Shown here in pieces: positions 42,814 through 52,381 of a DNA stretch of 64,000 nt. The notes under the pieces are model-generated. The model did not search any database. It was not told the DNA's origin and saw only the letters and a program-made list of their open reading frames with translations. Every line of letters begins with the position of its first letter. Position 1 is the first letter of the stretch. The stretch is from Bacteroidales bacterium UBA4360 (GTDB lineage Bacteria; Bacteroidota; Bacteroidia; Bacteroidales; UBA932), in assembly GCA_002393945.1 (NCBI GenBank), contig DGSO01000001.1:23566-87565 (forward strand). The letters are read 5' to 3'. The translations under genes were made by a program, and so were the position numbers.

Positions 42814-43428
42814 ATGAATGCAAAACTGAAAGAAACCATCCTCAACCCCCTGTTCAAGGGCAACCCCATCACCGTCCTGGTGCTTGGTATCTGCTCTTCA
42901 CTGGCGGTTACAGTAACAATGAAAGGCGCCCTGGTAATGGCCCTTTCCGTAATTGTGGTTACAGGCATTTCCAGCCTTATCCTCTCGCTGCTCAGAAAGA
43001 CCATCCCCGGCCGTGTACGTATCATCGTCCAGCTGGTGGTAGTTGCCATGATGGTTATCCTGGTAGACCAGATCCTCAAATCATTTGAAGCTACCTATGC
43101 CATCGACAAGCAGCTTTCCGTCTACATCGGCCTCATAATCACCAACTGTATCGTGATGGGCCGTATCGAGGCTTTCGCCCTTGGAAACAAGCCCTGGCCC
43201 AGTTTCCTTGACGGCGTTGCAAACGGTGCAGGCTACGGTCTAATTCTCCTTATCGTCGCCTTCTTCCGTGAGCTCCTCGGAAGCGGAACCCTCTTCGGAA
43301 TCGACATTCTGAACCGTTTCGGCTATGTTCCCAACAATCTGGTTATCCTGCCTCCTTTCGCCCTCATCCTCCTCGGATGCATCGTCTGGGTGCAGCGTTC
43401 AATCCAGAAAGATCTTCAGGAAAAATAA
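42814..43428 (+). CDS. nqrD: Na+-translocating NADH:quinone reductase subunit D
   Basis: A 204-aa membrane subunit with six predicted helices. NPITVLVLGICSSLAVT and the half-helix motif TNCIVMGRIEAFA, which places a Cys near the shared Fe centre with NqrE, are diagnostic of NqrD/RnfE. It begins 3 nt after nqrC. Confidence 0.95.
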   Translation: MNAKLKETILNPLFKGNPITVLVLGICSSLAVTVTMKGALVMALSVIVVTGISSLILSLLRKTIPGRVRIIVQLVVVAMMVILVDQILKSFEATYAIDKQLSVYIGLIITNCIVMGRIEAFALGNKPWPSFLDGVANGAGYGLILLIVAFFRELLGSGTLFGIDILNRFGYVPNNLVILPPFALILLGCIVWVQRSIQKDLQEK

Positions 43429-43441
43429 ACTCTGACGCCTT

Positions 43442-44038
43442 ATGGAATACCTTAGCTTATTCGTAAAGTCCATCTTCGTGGACAACATGATATTCGCTTA
43501 CTTCCTGGGAATGTGCTCATTCCTGGCGGTATCCAAGAATGTCAAGACAGCTGCCGGACTGGGCGTCGCAGTTATTTTCGTTCTGCTGATCACCCTTCCA
43601 GTGAACTATCTTCTCAACACCTATGTCCTTGCTCCCGATGCCCTCATCGAAGGTGTAGACCTGAGCTTCCTCAGTTTCATCATCTTCATCGCCGTCATCG
43701 CTGCAATCGTACAGATAGTTGAAATGGTTGTAGAGAAGTACGCTCCCGAACTCTATTCTCAGCTTGGAATATTCCTGCCCCTGATTGCCGTGAACTGCGC
43801 AATCCTCGGTGGCAGCCTGTTCATGCAGCAGAGGGACTTCCTCAACATTGGGGAAGCTACCGTATATGCCCTTGGTTCCGGCCTTGGCTGGTTCCTGGCA
43901 ATTGTATCCCTGGCCGCAATCCGTGAGAAGATGAGCTACTCAAATGTTCCCGCCGCCCTCAAGGGCCTTGGCATCACTTTCATCACCGTGGGTCTCATGG
44001 GCATCGCCTTCATGACCTTCATGGGTATAGCGCTGTAG
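43442..44038 (+). CDS. nqrE: Na+-translocating NADH:quinone reductase subunit E
   Basis: A 198-aa membrane subunit, inverted-topology partner of NqrD. KSIFVDNMIFAYFLGMCSFLAVS and AVNCAILGGSLF provide the paired Cys residues that hold the intramembrane iron-sulfur centre with NqrD. It lies 13 nt after nqrD and before nqrF. Confidence 0.95.
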   Translation: MEYLSLFVKSIFVDNMIFAYFLGMCSFLAVSKNVKTAAGLGVAVIFVLLITLPVNYLLNTYVLAPDALIEGVDLSFLSFIIFIAVIAAIVQIVEMVVEKYAPELYSQLGIFLPLIAVNCAILGGSLFMQQRDFLNIGEATVYALGSGLGWFLAIVSLAAIREKMSYSNVPAALKGLGITFITVGLMGIAFMTFMGIAL

Positions 44039-44051
44039 GAGGAAAGGAATT

Positions 44052-45326
44052 ATGGGAAATACAATACTGTTATCCATCGTAATCATTACCGTTGTCACCC
44101 TTATCCTGGTTGCCCTGCTCCTTATCATCAAGGCCGCAGTAACCCCCAAGGGTCAGGTAAAGATCTCCATCAACGGCGGTTCCAAGGAACTTGAAGTCAC
44201 CCCCGGCGGTGATGTCATGCACACCCTTGCCGATCACGGCATCTTCCTCCCTTCGGCCTGCGGCGGCAAAGCCAACTGCGGCCAGTGCAAACTCCGCGTC
44301 CTTGAAGGCGGCGGAACCATCCTCCCTACCGAGGAAGGCTTCTTCTCCCGCAAACAGATCAAGGAAGGATGGCGTCTGGGATGCCAGGTAAAGGTCAAGG
44401 ACAACATCTCCATCGCAGTTCCCGAAAGCGCCCTAAGCGTGAAGAAACTCGAATGCGAGGTCATCTCCAACGAGAACGTGGCCACCTTCATCAAGGAATT
44501 CACCGTACGCCTCCCCGAAGGCGAGCACATCGACTTCAAGAGCGGCGAATACATCCAGATCGACATCCCCGAATATGAGGCAGACTTTGCCGATATGAAC
44601 GTCGGTCCCGAATACATCGGCGACTGGGAAAAATACGGCATCACTTCCCTGAAGTACAAGAACACCGTTCCCACCATTAGGGCATACTCCATGGCCTCGT
44701 ATCCTGCCGAAAAGGACCTTATCAAACTCAATGTCCGTATCGCCACCCCTCCGTTTGACCGCACTCAGCCCAAGGGCGTATTCAAGTTCGTCCCGGGCGT
44801 TCCTCCGGGAATCGCATCGACCTATGTGTTCTCCCGCAAACCCGGAGACAAGGTGATGATTTCCGGCCCTTACGGAGAATTCCTTCTCCCGAAGGACGAT
44901 CCCGACACTCAGGAATACATCTTTGTGGGCGGCGGCGCCGGTATGGCACCTCTCCGCAGCCACATCATGCACCTGTTCAAGACGCTCAAGACCAAAAAGC
45001 CCGTGCGCTTCTTCTACGGAGCCCGCGCCCTGGTGGAAGCCTTCTATCTTGAAGACTTCGCAGAGATCGAGAAGGAATTCCCGAACTTCCACTTCACCCT
45101 GGCCCTGGACCGTCCGGATCCCGCAGCAGATGCTGCAGGCGTGAAGTACACCCCCGGCTTTGTCCACAACGTGATGTACGAGACCTACCTCAAGAACCAC
45201 GAGGCTCCCGAGGATATCAAGTACTTCATGTGCGGCCCGCCTATGATGGTCAAGTGCGTGAACGAGCTTCTTGACTCCCTTGGAGTTGCTCCCGAGAGCA
45301 TCCTCTACGACAACTTCGGCGGTTAA
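44052..45326 (+). CDS. nqrF: Na+-translocating NADH:quinone reductase subunit F (NADH dehydrogenase)
   Basis: A 424-aa subunit. The N-terminal helix is followed by a 2Fe-2S ferredoxin domain (SACGGKANCGQCK, with the fourth Cys in WRLGCQV), an FAD domain (RAYSMASYP) and an NADH domain (GGGAGMAPLRSH, CGPPMMVK). It takes electrons from NADH into the complex. It ends the operon and overlaps the convergent lipoprotein gene by 4 nt. Confidence 0.95.
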   Translation: MGNTILLSIVIITVVTLILVALLLIIKAAVTPKGQVKISINGGSKELEVTPGGDVMHTLADHGIFLPSACGGKANCGQCKLRVLEGGGTILPTEEGFFSRKQIKEGWRLGCQVKVKDNISIAVPESALSVKKLECEVISNENVATFIKEFTVRLPEGEHIDFKSGEYIQIDIPEYEADFADMNVGPEYIGDWEKYGITSLKYKNTVPTIRAYSMASYPAEKDLIKLNVRIATPPFDRTQPKGVFKFVPGVPPGIASTYVFSRKPGDKVMISGPYGEFLLPKDDPDTQEYIFVGGGAGMAPLRSHIMHLFKTLKTKKPVRFFYGARALVEAFYLEDFAEIEKEFPNFHFTLALDRPDPAADAAGVKYTPGFVHNVMYETYLKNHEAPEDIKYFMCGPPMMVKCVNELLDSLGVAPESILYDNFGG

Positions 45327-46465
45327 GGAAGTATCACAAGCATAGCAAGAGTATCTCTAACGAGCGGCTCCCCGGCAGAAAAATAAAGCACGGCGGAGCC
45401 GCTTTTCCGTGGATGTATGGTCACGCCGCAACCATCTTCGTCCACCGTGTAGTCAAATATGTCCGCAACCCTTTCGTCCTCTTCATAAGCGAGGGCCTCT
45501 ATGCTCACCTTGGTGCCACGTGGAAGGACTTCACACCAGATATGGTATTCGTCCTCAACGCGGCACTCGTTATATGCGGCAGGATGCAGCTCAAAGCGCT
45601 TGTGCGCCTCAAGCCCGCTCCTGTCTATCCGCCATCCGTCGGAGCCGTCTCCAAGCCCGTTTCCTTCAGGGCGCAGTACAATCCGATATGACCCGTTCCT
45701 CTGAACCTGCCCAAGTTTTATCCTGTACACAAGATACTTCCCGGCCATGGAATGCCAGCTCTCCGAATGATAGGATATGCGCACTTCCAAATAAGAGTCC
45801 TCTGCTCCGCTCTCAAGCATGTAAAGGCTTACGCTCTCCCCTCTTTCAAGAGGATACACGGCGCTGCCGGACTTGACGAATCCTTCACTGAAGTAATCCC
45901 GGGCAGGAAGCGGCCCGAACAGCCCTGCAGATGAGGGACAGTTCTCTATCCTGAGCTCGCTTGCCACAAAGTTCACATCCCCGTCCAGCATGCTCTTGTC
46001 AAGGCTCACGTCAATCTTCGCCATAAGCCTTTCAAGCAGAATCGTCTCTGCTTCCTCACGAACGGTGATCTCCCTGACGGCCACCATGGGTATCCCATGC
46101 GAATACTCATCCGGGTATGCGAGGTGGAATCTGTATGAAAGCGCATCCTCCATGGTCATTTCCGGCAATTCGTACCCAAGATTGGCCGCCACCATTACAG
46201 TGTATTTCTCTCCTTTCAGAAGCCTTGCAGGATACGATGCCACAAAAGTCCTTTCAGGGACATACGCCCGTTCTTCCAGAACCCCGAAAGAATTATAAAT
46301 CAAGACATTGTAGTTTGTTATAAGCACCGGGTCAGGATCTGCAGACTTGAAGCAGACAAACGAAGGACTCAAGACAACAGTCTGCAGATCCTGCTCCCTG
46401 GTGCAAGAAAAACAAAACAAAACACAAAAAGTGCTAAAATACTTCAGTATGCGTGTCATTTTCAT
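45323..46465 (-). CDS. fimbria-associated lipoprotein, DUF4906-like
   Basis: A 380-aa lipoprotein (FCVLFCFSCTREQD). The N-terminal 200 residues follow a fimbrillin-type beta-sandwich pattern (YNVLIYNSFGVLEE, YTVMVAANLGYELP, RLMAKIDVSLDKSM), similar to DUF4906 or Mfa2/FimB anchor proteins. The C-terminus holds an Ig-like stretch. It overlaps the preceding fimbrillin-like gene by 32 nt, so the two work as a pair, plausibly a minor fimbrial subunit or anchor. Exact family membership is uncertain. Confidence 0.65.
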   Translation of the reverse strand: MKMTRILKYFSTFCVLFCFSCTREQDLQTVVLSPSFVCFKSADPDPVLITNYNVLIYNSFGVLEERAYVPERTFVASYPARLLKGEKYTVMVAANLGYELPEMTMEDALSYRFHLAYPDEYSHGIPMVAVREITVREEAETILLERLMAKIDVSLDKSMLDGDVNFVASELRIENCPSSAGLFGPLPARDYFSEGFVKSGSAVYPLERGESVSLYMLESGAEDSYLEVRISYHSESWHSMAGKYLVYRIKLGQVQRNGSYRIVLRPEGNGLGDGSDGWRIDRSGLEAHKRFELHPAAYNECRVEDEYHIWCEVLPRGTKVSIEALAYEEDERVADIFDYTVDEDGCGVTIHPRKSGSAVLYFSAGEPLVRDTLAMLVILP

Positions 46466-47432
46466 ACCACGGAACTGTTGAATAATCTATTACAATCTGG
46501 CCGGTCTGCGCCGGCAGGTCCGGATCTGACGTCCCGATGCGCAGCAAGGTCATATCCAGTTCATAAACCTTCCCCGGAGCCATTCCAGGGATGCTCACAG
46601 GATAATAACAGTGCGCATTTCCGACGTCTCCCTCAAGGACCAGCCTCGTGAAAGGAGTCCCCGGAGTTTCAGTGCGGGCGGGATTCGGGTAACAGTACAG
46701 AGAAACATCCGGGTAAATCCTTTCAGGACCTACTGTGCCGATGCCATCCTTGACAAGCAGCGGGCTGTCCGAGGCAAGACAGCCGATGTTTTCCCAGGAG
46801 ACAGGGCGTCCCTCCGCTTCATCGGCAGGAGCATATTCAGACACAGCATTGACGAGAAAGAGCTTGGCGTTCTTGAGACGTTCCCCGGCATATGGTCGCT
46901 CCTGAAAATTGCAGCAGAGGGATCTTACCCTTATCTGGCACAGGACAGGTTTGAGTTTAAGCGTGACGGTCCTTGCCCTGCCTTCCTCCAGATAAGTGCT
47001 TCCATAGAGAAAAGGTTTTACAGGATGCTCCTTGCTAAGCGAGAATATATCGAAAGAAAGGTCTCCAAGAGCCCTCACGTAACTCCTGCCGTAAATATCC
47101 CCCTCCCCTGCCTGGATTGCGACTACCTTTTTCCTGCCAGGTCCGGACAGTCCGTACACCGGTGACGAATAAGGAGATATGCGCTGATATGAATCCAGAA
47201 GGAAGGGTTCCTCTGCGTCGAAGAAGAACAGGTCTATCAGTCCTTCTGCCGATGCTTTTGTTTCTATATGGATTTCATGACTGATTTCCGGAGGCGCGCT
47301 CACGCAGGAAGAAAGCAAGGCCGGCGGCTGCGTGAATACAGAAAAAGCCACAGACCCGCGGCAGGCGATATGCCAATAGAAATCGATGGTAGCGTGTAGA
47401 GATTTCCGGCCTTGTATTCTTCCTTTTTTCAT
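46434..47432 (-). CDS. fimbrillin (FimA/Mfa)-like lipoprotein
   Basis: A 332-aa protein. The fimbrillin signature is clear in LIDLFFFDAEEPFLLDSYQ, LKPVLCQIRVRSL, LYCYPNPA, FTRLVLEGDV, and the C-terminal strand YELDMTLLRIGTSDPDLP. The N-terminus is odd: about 40 residues precede a lipobox-like LLSSC, with a short, interrupted hydrophobic stretch, so the start or the signal may be misread. Neighbour 45323 overlaps its end. The pair may form a small surface fimbria. Confidence 0.65.
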   Translation of the reverse strand: MKKGRIQGRKSLHATIDFYWHIACRGSVAFSVFTQPPALLSSCVSAPPEISHEIHIETKASAEGLIDLFFFDAEEPFLLDSYQRISPYSSPVYGLSGPGRKKVVAIQAGEGDIYGRSYVRALGDLSFDIFSLSKEHPVKPFLYGSTYLEEGRARTVTLKLKPVLCQIRVRSLCCNFQERPYAGERLKNAKLFLVNAVSEYAPADEAEGRPVSWENIGCLASDSPLLVKDGIGTVGPERIYPDVSLYCYPNPARTETPGTPFTRLVLEGDVGNAHCYYPVSIPGMAPGKVYELDMTLLRIGTSDPDLPAQTGQIVIDYSTVPWYENDTHTEVF

Positions 47433-47458
47433 GGCTTACTTTGGGTTTAGTCCCAATG

Positions 47459-47466
47459 CAAAACTA
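47459..47466 (-). promoter_or_regulatory. -7 element (TAGTTTTG) before the fimbrillin-like pair
   Basis: Matches TAnnTTTG, 26 nt upstream of the ATG at 47432. The -33 region lacks a clear TTTG. Confidence 0.4.
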
Positions 47467-47556
47467 TGACAGGAAGGCCGGAAAACGATGAATCGTAAGA
47501 AAAAAAGTGCGGTTTCACAGCTTTTTTCCTTCTACAGACTGTTTTGCTATGCTTTT

Positions 47557-48450
47557 TTACAGAATTATTTCAGTTTCCGAATGTCCGTACTCGAGGTTTT
47601 TCAGGCATTTTTTCAGCGATTCCGTCCAATGCGGGAGAGAAATGCCATAGGTACTCTTGAACAGGGACTTGTCCAAAACCGAGTATGCCGGACGCACAAC
47701 CTTGGAAGGGAATTCCGAACTGTGGCAGGGACGCACGTCGCAGGCAGTATTGCCGGAATACTCCGCTATAGCCTTGGTGAAATCGTACCAGGAACACACG
47801 CCTTCGTCCGAGAAATTGAATAGCCCGGGAACCGGAGAATCCAGCACGCGGAAGATGGCGTCGGCAAGGTCTCCGGCATAGGTCGGAGTGCCCACCTGGT
47901 CAAACACAACTTGAAGGGAGGGCTTTTCCGAAGTAAGGCGAAGCATAGTCCTTACGAAATTCTTACCGTATTCGCTATAAAGCCAGGCTGTCCTAAGAAT
48001 GACGTACTTCGCACCGGAAGACTTTAGGATCTGTTCTGCCTGAGCTTTGGAGGATCCATATACGCCAAGTGGAGAAAGCGGGGAATCTTCCCCTATCGGC
48101 ACGTTGTGCGAATCGTTGCCAAAGACATAGTCCGATGAAATCTGGACCATGAGCCCGCCCGTTTCCTTCATGATTCCCGCCAGGATGGCGACGGCATCGG
48201 CATTGAGCATGTTGCAAAGAGCGGCATTGTCTTCTGCGCCTTCCACATTTGTGTATGCAGCACAGTTTACGATGGCCTGAATCCCCTCTGATACCACCAG
48301 GGAACGGATTTCGTCCCTTGAAGTGATGTCAAGGTGAAGGCAGTCTCCGGTTATGTCGCTGAGAATAAGCTCATGCGAAGGATGCTCCGACGCCCTCACG
48401 GACAGTGAGCGGCCAAGCTGTCCCATGGCTCCTGTTACAAGTACTTTCAC
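47557..48450 (-). CDS. rfbD: dTDP-4-dehydrorhamnose reductase
   Basis: A 297-aa NAD(P)-binding SDR protein: Rossmann motif VTGAMGQLGRSL, then ISSDYVFG and the catalytic Tyr-Lys pair in YGSSKAQAE. It carries out the last step of dTDP-L-rhamnose synthesis. It overlaps rfbC by 4 nt. The first two genes of that pathway (rfbA, rfbB) are not in this window. Confidence 0.93.
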   Translation of the reverse strand: MKVLVTGAMGQLGRSLSVRASEHPSHELILSDITGDCLHLDITSRDEIRSLVVSEGIQAIVNCAAYTNVEGAEDNAALCNMLNADAVAILAGIMKETGGLMVQISSDYVFGNDSHNVPIGEDSPLSPLGVYGSSKAQAEQILKSSGAKYVILRTAWLYSEYGKNFVRTMLRLTSEKPSLQVVFDQVGTPTYAGDLADAIFRVLDSPVPGLFNFSDEGVCSWYDFTKAIAEYSGNTACDVRPCHSSEFPSKVVRPAYSVLDKSLFKSTYGISLPHWTESLKKCLKNLEYGHSETEIIL

Positions 48451-49025
48451 TGTGCGTAATAATCTATGTTGTAGTCAAACAGTTCAGGAGCATCGGCAAG
48501 GAGAGGGTTGTGCCTGTCCTTTTCGGAGAGGAGGATATCGGCCTCCGGAAGCTTCCAGTCAATTTCCAGGGAGGGGTCATTCCAGAGGATGGCACCTTCG
48601 CACCCGGGGGCGTAGTAATTGTCGCACTTATACTGAAAAACGGCCTGGGCCGACAATACGGAGAAGCCGTGTGCAAACCCTCTCGGGATGAACAGCTGCC
48701 GATGATTCTCTCCGGACAGTTCAACGGTGACATGCTTTCCGAAAGTCGGGGAACCGCGGCGGATATCCACGGCAACGTCAAGCACCCTGCCGCTGACAAC
48801 TCTCACAAGCTTGCTCTGCGAGTATTTCCCTTTCTGGAAATGAAGTCCCCGAAGAACTCCATAGCTGCTCATGCTCTCATTGTCCTGCACAAAATGCACG
48901 GGGTGCACCAGCGAGCCGAAATCACTCTCCCTCCAACTCTCCAGAAAGTATCCCCTGGCATCGCCAAACACTGCCGGCTCTATTATAAGAACGCCGGGTA
49001 TTTCTGTCTCCGTAATATTAATCAT
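48447..49025 (-). CDS. rfbC: dTDP-4-dehydrorhamnose 3,5-epimerase
   Basis: A 192-aa cupin-type epimerase: EPAVFGDARGYFLESWRE, HFVQDNESMSSYGVLRGLHFQ (catalytic His), VELSGENHRQLFIPRGFAHGF. It converts dTDP-4-keto-6-deoxyglucose to the rhamno configuration before RfbD reduces it. It is divergent from the ATP-grasp gene, with 91 nt between the starts. Confidence 0.94.
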   Translation of the reverse strand: MINITETEIPGVLIIEPAVFGDARGYFLESWRESDFGSLVHPVHFVQDNESMSSYGVLRGLHFQKGKYSQSKLVRVVSGRVLDVAVDIRRGSPTFGKHVTVELSGENHRQLFIPRGFAHGFSVLSAQAVFQYKCDNYYAPGCEGAILWNDPSLEIDWKLPEADILLSEKDRHNPLLADAPELFDYNIDYYAQ

Positions 49026-49081
49026 ATACTAAAAATCAATGCCCAGAGGCCGCCAGCAAGTATAATTCCTTTCATAGATTG

Positions 49082-49089
49082 CAAAGATA
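49082..49089 (-). promoter_or_regulatory. -7 element (TATCTTTG) before rfbC-rfbD
   Basis: Matches the TAnnTTTG consensus, 57 nt upstream of the rfbC ATG, in the divergent intergenic region. The -33 element is not clear. Confidence 0.5.
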
Positions 49090-49116
49090 ACAAAAAAAGC
49101 GTAAATTAGCACCCAC

Positions 49117-50244
49117 ATGAACAGAACCAGAAAGCTTGCCATAATAGGAGGCAGTTATTTGCAGCTTCCAGCAGTCCTTAAAGCACAGGACGCCGGCTTC
49201 GAAGTACACTGCTTCGCCTGGGCCGACGGAGCCGTCTGCAAGGATGTCGCCAACTTTTTCTATCCAATATCCATACGCGAAAAGGATGATATACTCGAGG
49301 TGTGCAGGAAAGTCGGCATAGATGGCGTTTTCACAATAGCCTCAGACCTTGCCGTCCCAACGGTTAACTATATCGCAGAAAAGCTTGGCCTTCCCGGGAA
49401 CGAGTATGCGTGGAGCGGAACCATGACAAACAAATACCTCATGAGGGAAGCTTTTCTCAAGGCCGATATCTCCTCTCCCCGCTTCTTCAAGGTCAAGGCC
49501 GGCGATACCCTTCCGGATATTGACGGCCGCACCGTGATAGTAAAGCCCACAGACCGTTCAGGGAGCCGTGGCGTTGAAAAGGTAACTGCTGCCGATGAAC
49601 TTGAAAAAGCCGTCGGTTTTGCCATCAGCCAATCCCTCGAAGGCTGCGCAATCATTGAAGATTTCATCGAAGGACGGGAAATAAGCGTCGAGAGCATTTC
49701 CTTCGAAGGAAAACACCATGTGCTCCAGATAACAGACAAAGTCACGACCGGAGAGCCCTATTTCATAGAACTTGCCCACCATCAGCCGTCGAATCTTCCT
49801 GAAGAGATTCAGCAAAAGGTACGCATGCTTGTTCCAAAGGTCCTGGACGCACTTCACATAAGAATCGGAGCCTCCCATACAGAGATCAAGATCACTCCTT
49901 CCGGAGAGCTCATGGTCGTGGAAACAGGCGCCCGCATGGGCGGAGACTTCATAGGCTCACACCTTGTCCGGCTATCCACTGGATATGACTTCCTCAAAGC
50001 AACGATAATGGCGGCGACAGGAGTGTTCGAAGCGCCTCAAATAACAGCATCGGCATACTCCGGAGTATATTTCCTGTCAAAGGAGAATGAGCACCTGAAA
50101 CAGTATTTCCTGCACCCGGAAATGGTTCCGGAAACGGTTGAATCAGAAATAACCAGCCCCACACTCAAGGAAATCCGTTCAAGCGCCGACCGCAGCGGAT
50201 ACCTTATTTACAGGTCGGAAACAGGGAGGCTTGAACTGAAATGA
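49117..50244 (+). CDS. ATP-grasp ligase of a surface-glycan locus
   Basis: A 375-aa protein. The N-terminal Rossmann-like part (KLAIIGGSYLQLPAVLKAQDAG) precedes an ATP-grasp core (VIVKPTDRSGSRGVEKV, CAIIEDFIEGREISVE, VVETGARMGGDF). ATP-grasp enzymes join a carboxylate to an amine or thiol through an acyl phosphate. It overlaps the next gene by 4 nt and is followed by an epimerase and an aminotransferase. It may therefore attach an amino acid or similar group to an amino sugar; the reaction is not shown by sequence. Confidence 0.8.
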   Translation: MNRTRKLAIIGGSYLQLPAVLKAQDAGFEVHCFAWADGAVCKDVANFFYPISIREKDDILEVCRKVGIDGVFTIASDLAVPTVNYIAEKLGLPGNEYAWSGTMTNKYLMREAFLKADISSPRFFKVKAGDTLPDIDGRTVIVKPTDRSGSRGVEKVTAADELEKAVGFAISQSLEGCAIIEDFIEGREISVESISFEGKHHVLQITDKVTTGEPYFIELAHHQPSNLPEEIQQKVRMLVPKVLDALHIRIGASHTEIKITPSGELMVVETGARMGGDFIGSHLVRLSTGYDFLKATIMAATGVFEAPQITASAYSGVYFLSKENEHLKQYFLHPEMVPETVESEITSPTLKEIRSSADRSGYLIYRSETGRLELK

Positions 50245-51251
50245 AAAGAGTCATCGTATTCGGCGCCACAGGTACAGTAGGCGCTTATACAGCACTCCGC
50301 CTCAAGGAGGACGGGTTCGAAGTCATCGGCACCGGAAGCCGCTTCACAGACGGCGGTTTCTTTGCCGCCAATGGCATCGAATACGTCAGCATGGACATAA
50401 CCCAGGCAGGCCAGTTCCTGCAGAAACTCCCCTCCTCCGGTATTGACGCCATCGTGAATCTTGCCGGAATGCTACCTGCAAGGATGCAAGGGTACTTTCC
50501 CCAAGCATATATAGACATCAACATGTCGGGAATGCTCAACATCCTCGAGTATGCCGCAAAAACCGGCGTTTCAAGGCTTGTCTATTCCCAGTCCATCTCA
50601 GACGTCGACTACCTGATGGGCACAACCGTCCCCGTACCTGAAGACAGCGCCTCCTCATTTCCAAGGGACAACGACCACAGCGTATACTCAATTACCAAAA
50701 ACGCCGCCGCAGACCTTCTGCGCCACTACAGCGCCCATTTCGGCTTCGGACACTTCATCCTCCGTTTCCCCAACATTTACCTGTACCATCCCAATCCCTG
50801 GTACTTCGTGAACGGAGAAAAGCGCATACAAGGATACAGGGCCATGATTTACAAGGCAATGAAAGGAGAGGACCTTACCGTCTGGGGCAATCCGTCAAGG
50901 GTAAGGGACATGGTCTACGTGAAAGACTGCACAAAGCTCATAAGCCTGTGTCTGAGCGCAGAAAATGCTCCCTCCGGCGTATACAACGCAGGTACAGGCA
51001 TAGGCACATCCCTCGAGGAGCAGATCCGCGGCATTGCGGAAGTGTTCTCGCCAAAGGACCATCCTTCAAGAGTATTATACGCACCCGAAAAACCGGATGC
51101 ACCTCAATACATATTTGACATTTCAAAGGGAAGGAAATATCTTGGATACTCCCCTTCCTATTCATATATGGACTATCTGAGAGACTTCAGGAAAGAAATG
51201 GAAGCAAACCGCTTTGAAGCGCTCTGGGGTCCAGAAATCATACCGCAATGA
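50241..51251 (+). CDS. NAD-dependent sugar epimerase/dehydratase (extended SDR)
   Basis: A 336-aa protein with Rossmann motif VFGATGTVGAYTA, LAGMLPARM, Ser in SQSISDV, and the catalytic Tyr-x-x-x-Lys in YSITKNAAA. It is of the UDP-glucose 4-epimerase or dTDP-sugar type. It overlaps both neighbours by 4 nt, forming a coupled cassette that probably supplies a modified nucleotide sugar. Confidence 0.82.
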   Translation: MKRVIVFGATGTVGAYTALRLKEDGFEVIGTGSRFTDGGFFAANGIEYVSMDITQAGQFLQKLPSSGIDAIVNLAGMLPARMQGYFPQAYIDINMSGMLNILEYAAKTGVSRLVYSQSISDVDYLMGTTVPVPEDSASSFPRDNDHSVYSITKNAAADLLRHYSAHFGFGHFILRFPNIYLYHPNPWYFVNGEKRIQGYRAMIYKAMKGEDLTVWGNPSRVRDMVYVKDCTKLISLCLSAENAPSGVYNAGTGIGTSLEEQIRGIAEVFSPKDHPSRVLYAPEKPDAPQYIFDISKGRKYLGYSPSYSYMDYLRDFRKEMEANRFEALWGPEIIPQ

Positions 51252-52381
51252 GAATAGACTTCAACAGACCGTATCTCACGGGGAAGGAACTGCAGTACAT
51301 GCAGGAAGCCGTCAATTCATACAAGCTTTCCGGCAACGGAAGTTTCACAAAGCGCTGCCAGGAGTTCTTCGAGAAGCGTTACGGCTTCCGTAAATGCCTT
51401 CTGACGACATCTGGTACCGACGCCCTTGAGATGGCCGCCCTCCTTACCGGCGTCGGCCCCGGAGACGAGGTCATCGTCCCTTCCTATACTTTCGTTTCAT
51501 CGGCCCTGGCTTTTGTGAGGCAGGGTGCGAAGATAGTCTGGGCCGACAGCACCCCCTCCCACCCCAATATCGACGCATCTCGGCTTGAGGAGCTCATCGG
51601 CCCAAGGACAAAGGCAATCGTCGTGGTGCACTACGCCGGCATGGCCTGTGACATGGACAGGATTATGGAAATTGCTCTCAGGCACTCCGTGACGGTGGTT
51701 GAAGATGCCGCTCAGGCAATTGACTCATACTACAAAGGGAAAGCTCTCGGGAGCATCGGCCAGATAGGCTGCTTCTCTTTCCACGAGACAAAAAACGTAA
51801 CCGCCGGTGGTGAAGGAGGTCTCCTTGTGATCAATGACCCTGCAATGGTTTCCCGCGCAGAGATTCTATGGGAGAAAGGCACCAACAGGGCCGAATTCTT
51901 CCGTGGCATGGTGAACAAATACGGATGGGTGGATACCGGCTCGTCATTCCTTCCGGCAGAAATAAATGCCGCCTTCCTTCTTGCCCAGCTTGAGAACCTG
52001 GACAGGATACAGGAGCGCCGCAAAGATATCTGGAACATGTATTATAAAGGGCTCAAGTCCCTTGAAGACAGAGGACTTGCAGAACTGCCAAAGTTGCCGG
52101 AAGGCGCCACCAACAACGCCCACATGTTCTATATGGTATGCCGGAACATTGAAGAGCGCACCGCTCTGATTGACAGCCTCAAGAAAAGCGATATCTGCGC
52201 CGTATTCCACTACCTGAGCCTTCACAGCAGTACCTATGCCAAGGCTAACTGCCCTTGCGAAAGGGAACTCCCCTGCTGCGACCGCTTTGCCGACTGCCTT
52301 GTCCGCCTTCCCATGTATTACCAGCTCAAGGACGAGGATGTTAAAGAAGTTATAGAACGCATCAACGAGTTCTATGCATAG
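51248..52381 (+). CDS. WecE/RffA-like dTDP-sugar aminotransferase
   Basis: A 377-aa DegT/DnrJ/EryC1-family PLP enzyme. FNRPYLTGKELQYMQEAV and the overall layout match dTDP-4-amino-4,6-dideoxygalactose transaminase. PLP contacts are visible in TTSGTDALEMAA and VVEDAAQAIDSYY, and the Schiff-base Lys in CFSFHETKNVTAGGEGG. The product would be a 4-amino-4,6-dideoxyhexose for a surface glycan, made from the keto sugar shared with the rhamnose branch. It overlaps the following glycosyltransferase by 8 nt. Confidence 0.88.
   Translation: MRIDFNRPYLTGKELQYMQEAVNSYKLSGNGSFTKRCQEFFEKRYGFRKCLLTTSGTDALEMAALLTGVGPGDEVIVPSYTFVSSALAFVRQGAKIVWADSTPSHPNIDASRLEELIGPRTKAIVVVHYAGMACDMDRIMEIALRHSVTVVEDAAQAIDSYYKGKALGSIGQIGCFSFHETKNVTAGGEGGLLVINDPAMVSRAEILWEKGTNRAEFFRGMVNKYGWVDTGSSFLPAEINAAFLLAQLENLDRIQERRKDIWNMYYKGLKSLEDRGLAELPKLPEGATNNAHMFYMVCRNIEERTALIDSLKKSDICAVFHYLSLHSSTYAKANCPCERELPCCDRFADCLVRLPMYYQLKDEDVKEVIERINEFYA

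Noticed and set aside
47488..47556. Possible small gene in the gap between the fimbrillin-like pair and rfbD
   Set aside because: The plus-strand frame runs into rfbD in antisense and no start signal or conserved motif is visible; the gap is AT-rich and only about 120 nt.
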